Part shown: positions 54,801 to 64,000 of the stretch, one piece after another | How positions within the stretch are numbered: position 1 is the stretch's first letter | Layout of the letters: every line of letters begins with the position of its first letter | Source of the DNA: Diphasiastrum complanatum | Lineage: Eukaryota > Streptophyta > Lycopodiopsida > Lycopodiales > Lycopodiaceae | DNA: 64,000 bases | Direction: 5' to 3' | Assembly (NCBI GenBank): GCA_029204225.1 | Contig: CM055093.1 | Coordinates: 30,207,777 to 30,271,776 of the forward strand | Notes under the pieces: model-generated | The model's database searches: none | What the model saw: only the letters and a program-made list of their open reading frames with translations | What the model was told of the DNA's origin: nothing | Position numbers and translations under genes: made by a program

Positions 54801-57800
54801 CATATCTCCCTCCAACTAAATTGAAAGGAAGTAATTTGACGTCGTATAAATAGCCACTAAGGCTATTCCATAGAACCCACGGTTCCAAGAACTGTGGAGT
54901 GAGCCGTACCACTATTCATGTAATTAATTAATTAATCCATGGTAAAAAAAAAAAAAAATTAATCCATGGTTCACCATGGTTCATGGTCCCAAACTTTATG
55001 AACCGTACGGTTCCAAGAACCGTGGTGAACCGTGGACGGTTCACTAGTACTATGGGCTATTCATTATTTAGTTTTCATGTTTTCGAGTCTTGAGCTTCTT
55101 GTCTTGTAGAGGAGTTATTCAATTTGGAGATCTTAGTTGTTTTCTTAGTTGGAGAATGATTTGTGGATGTTTATGCTTCATATGATACCAACATCTGTGA
55201 TTGAGTTCATAACATTGCCTCTCAAAATGAAGATTGGTTCTTGTAGAAATAGTGCCCACTTCCTCGCTACTAGAAATTTCTTTGACACTCAAGTTGTTGG
55301 CAAAATAGTCACAAATTTTCTGAGTTTGAAATGTTTGTTTTTTTTGTTTCATGGCTTTTATATATTATAATAACCTATTACCATCAGAGGTGTTTTGTTT
55401 GCTTTTTTAAGATACTTGAGAATTGTTATGTTATATATATTGTTCTTAATATCTTCGATATTGTTAGCACATTAGTTTCCTAACCTCATTTGAAAGTCAC
55501 ATTGTTTCAACACCTTGTTTACTTCATTTTGCTCTCTGATGTGTGTTATGCTTTTTCAAAGTCGTTGGCTTTTCTATATAGGTGGTTCAAATATATAGTC
55601 GCTTATTTGTGCTTTTCCCTTGAAGCGACTTTCCATTCATTGTAGTGTCCACCCAAAGGACAGATGTGTGGATGTCGCGGTATGCATGTAACTTGTGCCT
55701 ACTTTTGGAAGTTGACGACATGACTAGAAATGTTGTATTATATGAAAAAAAAGAAAATTTCCATTTTTGAAAGAACATTTTGCAAGTGCTACAAGCTGCC
55801 ACAAACATGTTGATTGAACTATTATGAACCATTGCATTGCTATTGGTACTCAAGTTAAAGAAGAGGTGGTTTATTTCATGCTTTTATTCTTTGGAGAGTC
55901 TTTGGGGTGGTAGTTGATCAATTTTCTTTATTAGAGTCGACTCTTAGTTGCAAATTCATCTTATTGTTGTGTGTGTGTAGATGTATGTGACTCCGACAGA
56001 TACAGATATTTATTCTCGTCCAACGATTGTCGGGAAGATGCCAACCAAGGTATGGTCCATCTTCTTTAATTCTCATAATAAATCTTAGCAATAGTCACAT
56101 TCTAACCAATGTTTTCATTTGGTCTTTGTTATGTCTTTTAAAAATAGAAACAAAGGTGCTTCTTTTTGCTTTCTCTAATTTTTTTTTTCTCCCGAAAGAT
56201 CTTTATTTATAACTTGCATTCAGCTCAAAAATGGATATGAAAAAGAGCGGGAGAGATACTCATGTGCTTCAATGTATATGAGCTGTTATCTTGGTAGGCT
56301 AAAAGGTTTGTGACCGGTGTAATGTGTGCATTAAAAGCTGCTGGCTAGTGAATGCTAGCAAATTATTTGATTAGGATATGCAAATGTTTTTCTTGCTAAG
56401 ATTTAACTTACACTATATGACACCCCACCTAGCTACGTATCAATTGTTGATATGGCAAGGTAGCATCCTACCCTAATTCTCGTTTAGATGTGTCAAATAT
56501 TGGGCAATCTTGGTGCCCAACAATTGCCCTAGGCACTATGTGGATGAATGCGGCGAACTTTGAAGTAGATATATCAAAGGATGTTGATCATGTATCCTCA
56601 TGTTGTGTTCGTTTTGCCATTTGGGTTAATGAATGCTCCAGCAACATTCCAACAAATGATGAACGATTTATTTCATCCATATTTGGGAAAGTTTGTGGTA
56701 GTATTCCTAGATGATATTCTTACACTAAGACCTTTGGGGAACACATAGAACATGTCAAAACTGTCTTGACGAAACTCTGTCAGGAGTTACTCTACACTAA
56801 GGAATCCAAGTGTGAATTTTGTAAGCATGAGCTGGTTTACCTCGGTTATAAGATCACTGCTTATGGGATGAAGATTGACGAGGACAAAATCAAAATAATG
56901 GTTGATTGGCCAATCCCGCAAACTGTGAGACAAGTTAAATCATTTTTGGCATTTACGGTTTTCTTTCGGAGATTCATTGAGGACTATGCTAAAGTAGCAG
57001 CTCCGCTCAATAATTTGACAAAAGGGATTTTTAAAAAGAAAAAGAGGAATCAACCTAGTCCGCCTGTTGTTTGGAACGAGGAATTGAATCAATGTTTTCA
57101 AAAACTTCTGCTTGTTTTAGCTCCCATGTTACAAATTGCAGATCTAGAGCTACCTCAATGAAGGCCTCAACCTTTGGAAAGAGAGAATCTTCAAATTGAA
57201 ATTTCAAAAGCAGATGTGCAACCTTGCATCATAGAACCCACGGTTCCCAGAACCGTGGGTTCTGGGAACTGTGGAAGGAACCGTACCACGGTTCCTTGAA
57301 CTGTGTTACGGTTCATGTAAAAAGATAATTAATTAATTAATTAATCAATTTTCCTAAATTTCCCCCCAAAACCCCTCAAAGCTCGTTTTTGTCCCTCTCT
57401 CTCTGTCTCCCTCTCTCTTATCAATTTGGGAGATTAAATCATTTGAAGTTAATAATCCAAGTAGGGAGAATCTGCTTTTTCTGAAAAAAAATTTGTCATT
57501 TTTTTAGCAATTTTTTGGGCTATTTTTGGGGGTGGGACAAAAAAAAAGTTAATTAATTAATTATTCAGTACAGTTCACCACGGTTTTGGGCAAAATTTCA
57601 AAGAATCGTACGGTTCACTGTACGGTTCTCAGAACCGTGGTGAACCGTTAACAGTTCATTAATTCTATGCCTTGCATGTAATTTATTGGAGCTTTAGACT
57701 AGGAGAATAAGTGAACCCTCTTGCTCACCCCCCTGTAAACATTGCCATGCAACAAACTAGCAAAGGTGTTATTTAACTAGAACAAGGAGAAAAAAAAGAA

Positions 57801-60800
57801 AGAGTTGCGATTACCACCTGTGCTAGCTGTAAGAAGGACTTAGCTCCTCTTAACACCTGCTGGATGATCACCAAGGACACGGGGATGTCATCCAGACATG
57901 ATTAGTTGGGAATAGTAGCCACAATGTTTCTCCAACCTCCAAGATGCCCTATTCATACTCTCCACCTCTTAGAAAGCACAAAAGGAATGATGTTTCCTCC
58001 TCCTTGCCCTCCTATTCTTGTAGTAGGCGTGGAGGAATGGGGGAGGCCATGAGAAGTTAGAATAGATAACTTTTCTATGTAGGAACCTACTATATGCTTC
58101 CAAAATACGTTGCTAGTTTTGTAAACAATGCCCTATTTTTAATGGTAGTCACGCTTTTGCCTTTCGAATCCTGCCCCAAAATAGATCTTAAACCTTATTT
58201 GAAGATTTTTATGATTTAGACTCATTTTTCAACATCCGAATATTCATCTCAAAGCAAGCTCTTGACTTCTATTTCCATTGAGCTATAGCATGTCCTAATC
58301 AGATAAAAGAAATGGCAGCTTCTTTTCTTGGAAAACCTTCATTTTGTAAACAAAACCCTATCAGTAAAGTATCGTCTGTGGCCCATTGGATCACCAAACA
58401 CTATGCCCCTTCGATCAATACCATAGAATGGATCATAAGCTTATCTAATGAGTAGATAGTACATCTGTTTACTTCCACTAGTTAGTACATGTGACTAGCT
58501 CGTGATCATTTGTACGGTAGCCAATACGATTATCTACCTTGGAGTATTCAATACATTTGACTACCCTAAGCAATCAGTCCATTCCAGTAGTCAACTAACA
58601 CCCATGATATGAGTTGGCACATGCATGTGAAGTACAATCTTTAGTGGCAGACTATTCCCAATGTGTGCACATATTTTAACAAATGCTAGAATTTATGACA
58701 ATCAATAACATGTAATCTCAAGATGTTACACTTGCTCCTATAACATGCAATTGTCATTTGAGTTGTTTGTCCAAGTTATGGCCAGGTGGTTTCGGCTAAT
58801 TTTTTATATCTTGAGCAAGAGCATTTGCCCACTAGTTTTGCTATTTAGTTAGGTTTGAGCAAGTCAAAGTGATGAAATGTAATTTTCCTTACTTTTCTGC
58901 AAGTCGAAGTGCTGAAATGTGATTTTCCTTACTTCTGCACAAGGAACTAGGGATTTCATTAAGTTCTCTTTGTTCTTTAGTGCTAGAATTCAGCATGACT
59001 GAGTATGCCCTTCACCTGTAGCAAAGTGATAGAAACTTATCATGCTGGTCTTTGTTAAAGTATGAAGCCAATGTGGACATGTTTCTGCATGTGACCTGCA
59101 CCTACTCTTGGTCTATATCCGGCCCTCATGCCCCCACACGTGTGCCCGTGCACATACATATGGCTAAATTATGGATTTTTATGGTCCCCACACTAAGCAT
59201 AATTTATCACTAACTTCAAAAAAATCTGCTAGAAAACATATGTAGATACAAGTTGTTCCTGAAAAAACAAATTTTGCAGCCATGTTTTGAAACGGAACGG
59301 GCATCTATGCAATGTTCCCCTGAGTCATATTTGCTACAATGGCAATAGCCAGACTAGACATCTTTTGTGTGACTTGCTTGAAAGGTGGCATTAAGATGGT
59401 GATAGTGTTGTCTATCCGTATTTTCGACTATCTAAAACAGCATCTTTCCAGATTTTCTTTGACAAACTGTCTGAAGGAGAGGGGCATAATGATTTGATTG
59501 TTGCTTCAATCGAATTCATCTTTGTGATCGAGGAGTAGATTTGGAGCTTGTTCTTGCTCAAGGTAGTGGTTCAGCATTTTATTGGCAAGAACTAATCATA
59601 TCATGTGAACCATAAGTGTTCTTTTTTCTCCATTTTTTCTGCTAGATATTGTCCTTTATGATTAATTACTGATGGTTATATGTAAATTTTTTGAGCAGCC
59701 TATGAGGTGCACCAAAAGTAGTTGGGAAGCCATTTATGTTGCTGAACTCCCTTTGGACCAGCCTCGAGCTCCTTACTATATGTCAGAGGAGCGAGCTTTG
59801 AAGGTTAGGATGCAAATTTGGACAAGATGTTTTTGAATTTTTCTTGCTGCTAGGTGCTCATAATTTGTAGTGAGTATATCATGGTTGTAGCTGTGTGTGA
59901 GCTCATTATTACAGTGAGTAAATCATGGCTGTCTTTGTGCTATTCTGTGTTATGCTGCATGAAAAAGTATTGTTTTTGAGTGATGATTTTAGTATGTGGA
60001 TTCCTTGGGGCTAGGTGATTCCTTTCTGGGCTATATGTTAACTCTATTATGTCATTTGCAGGTTTTTCTGATGAAACATTACAAAAACAAACGAGTTACT
60101 GCAGAAAATTTTGTGCTGAACTTTGAACAAATTTATGTTATAGATGCAAAGACCAAATCTATCACAAGGGCAAAAGTGACGGTATGTGGAAAGACTTGAA
60201 TTTTTTCCTAAGACATGCAAGTGACTTTTTTTTAACTTGAGTATATCTTCAACATGGATTCAGATCTGTACCTTTTGGTACAGAACGTAGTGCCTTCTGC
60301 TTGTGTGAAACAAAGTTTTAAAAATAAAAAGCTTCAAACTCTTGGCATTTATCTCCCAAGAAAAAGCTTCAAAATCCCTTTCATGGGCACAAAGAAAAGC
60401 CCACAAATTTGTGGAGAAAAATTATTTCAAAAAACCTTTCTGTACTGCCAGCTAATTACAGGGAAGCCAGAGAGAAAGAAGGAAAGAAAGCTTTATCAAT
60501 ATCTTTGAAATACCAAATGGTACATAAGACTTGAAGTACATGTCAGGTGTGTTTTTGATCAATACGGAGTGTAAATATGCCATGATAAAATGATGAAACA
60601 AATACTTAAATCAAATACGCAAGTCGATACTGCACTGTCTAAATGCTATCAGGATATCCTGCCAAAAAAAGGATATGATGTGGCAATTGCTAATGACGAT
60701 GAAGACGACAATGAAGTGATGATGATTATGATAAGACTTTGGTACTGCGGTGTCGTTGTCGTAGCTTAAGTGAGTTAATAAGTTTGAAACTTTCCTAGTG

Positions 60801-63800
60801 GAAAGGGCCTTTTTGAAACCAGTGAGTCCATCTACTAGTTGCATGCCTCTGTATTTGACATTGTCTCTGATCATGATGCCGATCTCTAATTGTGTGCTCT
60901 AGCACTATCTCTGTCTCATAATCTGTTTTCGGTCATCTCTTGGTAAAGAAAGATGTGATGTGAAGCTGAGAGTCTCTTTTAGTGCATCTATGATCCTGGT
61001 ATACATCTCTGCAAAAGATGAAAGTCTCACATAACATTAGTGCCACACAAGGATCATCATAGGAATGAGTGTAGGGTGACCAGATGGTCCCAAAAAAGGC
61101 AATGACATCTCCCTTTGACTACTATGCTAGAGCCTAGAGTATGCCACTATCATCTATGCTGATTATTGAGTGCCCCCCCCCATCTAGACTCTAGCTGCCC
61201 GCCTTGGAAGCTGTCATCGAGGCATTGGCATGGCCTCAAGCTCAAGGTCATCGTCCCCGTCATCAGACTCACCCTCATCCTCCTCATCCATGTTCTATCA
61301 TGTGGTAGATCTTGTTATAAGATAAGCCAAGGTTGTTGATTAGCCATTGAAAATAAACAGTGCAGGTTGTTGTTTAGCCTCAAGAAAAACAAGATGGTTC
61401 ATTTCTATGGATTGACAGGTTATTGATCATCCTTAGAAAAATCGATATGAAGCAGGTTTCTTCAAGGAAGATGGACGTACACCAGTTGGGAAGTTTGCAT
61501 ATGTGAAAGACAAATACATGTCATGATGAGATGCTTTCTAAGTTGGAAAGTTGTTTGGAGCAAGTGACTCTATTTGTGAGATAGAGGTACGAGATTCCAT
61601 GGAAAAGATAATGTCAATTACTTTGTGTGAGAAGTTCAACTAAGTTCATCAAGTCCATTACAGGTGGTAACTTATGAAAGTACCAGGAGAATTGAAGTGG
61701 ATTCAATTCAAGGAATCAACACAAGTGGAGACAACTACTTATGAAGTACAGGTTTCTAATGTGGGTGTTGATATATGAGATTTGATGTTGACATTTATGG
61801 ATCTATTTCCTACTTATGGTTGTCAAGATGGTGTTATGGTAATCAAAGAGGATTATATTTTCTCTATGAATGTTGGCGAGAGCCTTTGTGGTAACTCGAA
61901 AGATGTTCAAAGAGACCAAGGGAGTCAATCTTCAAGCAAAATTCTCAAGGTTAAGGCAAAGGCTATCACATCTACATTATTTGATTCAGCGGAAATCAAA
62001 CTTCTTTGATTCAAAGGAAGTCAAGGAATCGGGTGATACGTTGCACTCATGGTGGTCACACATATACACTAAAGGGACATGAAGACTAAAGCAAGACATT
62101 GGGAATTCCCTCACACACCCTCTCAATCACACACACACGCACACACACACAATGGCAAATGCAAATCAATCTCTCTCTCTCTCTCTCAAAAAACCGTGAA
62201 AAGGGGCTGTTCGGGCCATTTTTTACAGAGGCCGATTCGAACAGTTTCCCGAATCGGCCAATTTGAATCGCGGTTCACTGTTCGATGTGAAACAGTGATT
62301 TTATGATCCAAATGAAGAGCTGTAAATTGCAATATAAGTCTGACTGCTGGAAAAAAATTGATCTTCAGAAAAGTACATGGAGATTCTGGAATTTGTAGTA
62401 CCTGACTTTCTGCGACCAGATCTGAACACATTTGAGCATGATCTTGAGCTACTTGATGAGAGGACTCCAATGATCCCATCAGATTGAAAATCTGACCACC
62501 ATTAAGAAAAATAGTTCAAAGCAATCTATGTGCTATACTGAAATGAGGGTCTAAAATTTGTGGAATATGGATCCCAACCCCACACTGCTAGAAAAATGCT
62601 CAGATATCAAGTTAAATGCTAAGCATCACAATAGAGCACACATGTGGAGAACATTGAAATGCAAAGAGCAAACCGAATGTAGAACGACTGAATGACAATC
62701 TCTGTTAGGTGGTATCTAAGCCGAATGTAAACTGAATTCTGAAACGTGCTAAACTGGATATGAAGTTACTCTTTAGACCAAGCAACTAGTCTCCAAATCA
62801 TCAATCATTAATAATCAGCTCACCTGCATATATGTGCTATTTGCGGGCACTATATATCTGACTAGTCTCTATGTGAGGGCAGCAAGGTCAATCGTGACTG
62901 TATGAATTCCGTGTTTCTGATAAATGCCAACTGACAAAAGAGGTGCCAAGGCAGCAATATTTGGTGAAGATTATGTTTATAGATTAAGTTCCTAAACTTC
63001 TCAAGAGTAGTCAGATATATAGTGCCATACAATTTTGGCAAGTTGTTTTTCCTGTTTGGAGAAAGTGATCATCTGATGTATATTTCGGCAGTTCCGCTTA
63101 GTTTCTGGTAGTCTCAGCTCCTAATTCTTTCAGTCAAGGTGGTGCTTGTTGCAGGTGTCACAAATGACTTCATTTTCCATCACTTTCCAACCCTCATCTA
63201 CCCCATGCATGTTAGATAACATCTATTATGTGTCAAATATGCTTGCTGCTTAAAGTTTTCAAGCACATTGGCAGAGATCATTACAGTCCAGTTGAGAAGA
63301 AATACAAGCAATAGTGTTCATGCTGTATGCAATCAACTTGATGCTGCATATTTTGTTATGGATTGGAGATTCTGGGACTTTCATTGCATTTTGTGTGTGA
63401 AACTGTTGCATTGTTGTTACAGGTTACTGTACCTGGAGGTAAAGATCGTGATAGGAAGAAGGATGTCTTGATTGTCCAAAATGGTGGAACTTCCTTCCGT
63501 GTCATTCCAAAAGTATGGGATATGTTTTGTTGACACGATGAGATTCCCTCTAAGCTTTATGTGCTGCAGTGTACTGTTCTTAGTTATGTAACTCTTTTTT
63601 AATCTTACTTGTCCCTTCCCATGCACAATATGGAATCAGACTCTGGGCCTGAGGTGAAGAAAGATGTCTACTTCTAGGCCACATTTTCAGGACTTAGGTA
63701 GCCCTGCATTTCCATCTTAAAATAAATGTAATGGGAAGGTTCTATATTTGATTGGACTACTGAAAGCATATCCACTTTCGTGATTGCCAGGAAAAGAGGA

Positions 63801-63907
63801 AAAGTCCTGATGAGATTCTTGGATCTCTTTACTGGAAAGAAACAAGAGAAACAATGCAGAATTTTCTACGCGGTTTTCGTGATTATGAACGATCCAACTG
63901 GTTTTGA
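51224..63907 (+). CDS. PRDA1: Chloroplast PRDA1-like protein (six exons)
   Basis: Join of 51224-51859, 55981-56049, 59699-59803, 60062-60181, 63423-63512 and 63791-63907. All introns are GT-AG and phase 0. The product is 378 aa, or 346 aa from the second start (51320). The N-terminus from 51320 ([20 protein letters not shown]) is Ser/Arg-rich, as in a chloroplast transit peptide, so 51320 is the likelier start. The mature part has an acidic stretch, then [79 protein letters not shown] and a C-terminal [10 protein letters not shown]. From memory this pattern is PEP-RELATED DEVELOPMENT ARRESTED 1, a chloroplast nucleoid protein needed for plastid-encoded polymerase-dependent transcription and early chloroplast development. 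No frame is broken, so it is likely functional. The name is less sure than the gene model. Confidence 0.75.
53010..53100 (+). repeat. C-rich / CT-rich low-complexity tract
   Basis: CCCCCCCCCGCCCCCC followed by CT repeats and CCCCGCTGCCC blocks in the gypsy leader directly after the PBS. Confidence 0.9.
54861..54868 (+). repeat. 8-bp target duplication, hAT-like element copy 1, left
   Basis: GGCTATTC, repeated exactly at 55055-55062. Confidence 0.9.
54869..55054. mobile_element. hAT-like non-autonomous element, copy 1 (186 bp)
   Basis: Begins CATAGAACCCACGGTTCC and ends AGTACTATG, with perfect 8-bp target duplications GGCTATTC. Both subterminal regions carry ACGGTTC and GAACCGT words that form short hairpins (TACGGTTCCAAGAACCGTGG). 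The middle has TTAATTAATTAATTAA and an A15 run. There is no coding capacity. Size, short terminal inverted repeats and 8-bp duplications fit a hAT-superfamily MITE. Confidence 0.85.
55055..55062 (+). repeat. 8-bp target duplication, hAT-like element copy 1, right
   Basis: GGCTATTC, matching 54861-54868. Confidence 0.9.
55981..56049 (+). CDS. PRDA1: PRDA1-like gene, exon 2
   Basis: 23 codons, [20 protein letters not shown] plus three residues, between AG at 55979 and GT at 56050. Confidence 0.82.
56460..57161 (+). pseudogene. Gypsy RT / RNase H-connection fragment in intron 2
   Basis: Across two frames it reads [28 protein letters not shown] (catalytic VFLDD kept), then in 56766-57161 [37 protein letters not shown] and [20 protein letters not shown], the classical gypsy RT C-terminal thumb/connection order. 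The frame changes near 56720. It has no LTR and ends next to the hAT-like element. Confidence 0.88.
57222..57229 (+). repeat. 8-bp target duplication, hAT-like element copy 2, left
   Basis: CCTTGCAT, repeated exactly at 57670-57677. Confidence 0.9.
57230..57669. mobile_element. hAT-like non-autonomous element, copy 2 (440 bp)
   Basis: Begins CATAGAACCCACGGTTCCC and ends AATTCTATG (7-bp terminal inverted repeat CATAGAA/TTCTATG) with perfect 8-bp target duplications CCTTGCAT. It has the same ends, subterminal ACGGTTC/GAACCGT hairpins and TTAATTAA core as copy 1, plus about 250 bp of extra central AT- and pyrimidine-rich sequence that copy 1 lacks. Not coding. Confidence 0.88.
57670..57677 (+). 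repeat. 8-bp target duplication, hAT-like element copy 2, right
   Basis: CCTTGCAT, matching 57222-57229. Confidence 0.9.
59699..59803 (+). CDS. PRDA1: PRDA1-like gene, exon 3
   Basis: 35 codons including [20 protein letters not shown] and SEERALK, between AG at 59697 and GT at 59804. Confidence 0.82.
60062..60181 (+). CDS. PRDA1: PRDA1-like gene, exon 4
   Basis: 40 codons, [12 protein letters not shown] ... [17 protein letters not shown], between CAG at 60059 and GT at 60182. Intron 3 is only 258 bp. Confidence 0.85.
60182..63422 (+). other. PRDA1-like intron 4 (3241 bp)
   Basis: GTATGT...TGTTACAG. No retroelement motif recognised. Around 61230-61290 the minus strand reads a strongly acidic [14 protein letters not shown] run; AC and CT microsatellites occur at 62129-62150 and 62169-62187. 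Frames at 61782-62082 have no motif. Confidence 0.75.
62129..62187. repeat. Compound (AC)n and (CT)n microsatellites in intron 4
   Basis: ACACACAC run with a CG interruption, then a separate CT run of about 9 units. Confidence 0.9.
63423..63512 (+). CDS. PRDA1: PRDA1-like gene, exon 5
   Basis: 30 codons, [20 protein letters not shown] then [10 protein letters not shown], between AG at 63421 and GT at 63513. Confidence 0.85.
63791..63907 (+). CDS. PRDA1: PRDA1-like gene, exon 6 and stop
   Basis: 38 codons plus TGA, beginning [20 protein letters not shown] and ending RDYERSNWF. Acceptor TTGCCAG at 63784-63790; intron 5 is 278 bp. The 3' UTR runs to the window edge. Confidence 0.85.
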   Translation, partial: EKRKSPDEILGSLYWKETRETMQNFLRGFRDYERSNWF

Positions 63908-64000
63908 CATCAAATTGTTGCCAAAAAGGTACACTATAGGTAGTACAAGTTTTTTTTGAATGCTGTAGATATGCCTTCTTATGGACAGTTATCAACAGTC

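Larger units (their letters stand above)
52741..55214 (+). mobile_element. Degraded Ty3/gypsy element inside PRDA1-like intron 1
   Basis: Left LTR 52741-52987 (247 bp, starts TGTTATGGACAC, ends CATAACA) is followed by PBS TGGTGTCAGAGC at 52988-52999. Right LTR 54694-55214 (521 bp) is preceded by the purine tract ATGGGGAG. The right LTR is longer because the left lost the central TATA-containing segment and the right gained a hAT-like insertion. The internal region keeps a zinc knuckle ([14 protein letters not shown], 53122-53165), a protease with its DSG mutated to DIA ([14 protein letters not shown], 53370-53415), and RNase H blocks ([15 protein letters not shown], 54110-54155). RT is almost unreadable. 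Target duplications were not recognisable. PBS and LTR start resemble chromovirus E. Confidence 0.8.
51860..55980 (+). other. PRDA1-like intron 1 (4121 bp), TE-bearing
   Basis: GTACAA...TGTGTGTAG. Contains a 2.5-kb gypsy element in sense orientation and, in that element's 3' LTR, a hAT-like element. The flanks (51860-52740 and 55215-55980) have no coding content. Confidence 0.8.
56050..59698 (+). other. PRDA1-like intron 2 (3649 bp), TE-bearing
   Basis: GTATGG...TTGAGCAG. Carries a sense gypsy RT fragment and the second hAT-like element; the rest (57680-59690) shows no coding content. Confidence 0.8.

Noticed and set aside
62200-62330. Similarity between sequences following CT tracts at about 2955-3060 and 62200-62330 (both with CGGTTC and TTCGATGT)
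   Set aside because: Only short shared words; too weak to call a repeat family without alignment.

Overview
This looks like nuclear DNA of a large, repeat-rich land-plant genome. The evidence is two plant nuclear genes, one of them plastid-targeted with 3-4 kb introns, set among Ty1/copia and Ty3/gypsy LTR retrotransposons, a pair of small hAT-like elements and very long (CT/AG)n tracts. Long TE-filled introns suggest a fern, gymnosperm or lycophyte-type genome, but the species cannot be fixed from this window.

Host genes. (1) 11253-12032, minus strand: an intact single-exon gene for V-type H+-ATPase subunit D, the central rotor stalk. (2) 51224-63907, plus strand: six phase-0 exons with GT-AG introns that join into a chloroplast-targeted protein resembling PEP-RELATED DEVELOPMENT ARRESTED 1 (PRDA1). 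Introns 1, 2 and 4 are 4.1, 3.6 and 3.2 kb. Introns 1 and 2 carry gypsy remains and one hAT-like element each. No other host gene could be supported.

Layout. 1-0.73 kb: copia RT fragment. 2.7-7 kb: giant dinucleotide tracts, a 110-bp inverted-repeat pair and copia scraps. 8.1-8.7 kb: decayed gypsy 3' end. 11-12.7 kb: V-ATPase D. 14.1-15.3 kb: gypsy gag fused to integrase. 16.8-25.3 kb: two broken copia elements of one LTR family in opposite orientations, one with PR+IN but no RT, the other with gag+RT/RNase H but no PR/IN core. 26.5-38.6 kb: a three-level nest, in which a 5.2-kb copia (LTRs differing at one visible site) sits in a non-coding LARD-type element, which sits in a gypsy gag gene, each insertion with its 5-bp target duplication. 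39.2-39.7 kb: solo LTR with TSD, then a foldback. 41-50 kb: gypsy gag, integrase-chromodomain and LTR pieces. 51.2-63.9 kb: the PRDA1-like gene.

The most unusual items are the young copia whose long gag-PR-RT frame lacks the integrase, the LARD with AG...CT rather than TG...CA ends, and two size variants of a hAT-like element built from ACGGTTC hairpins with perfect 8-bp target duplications. I saw no gene cluster, CRISPR array or other system outside mobile elements.
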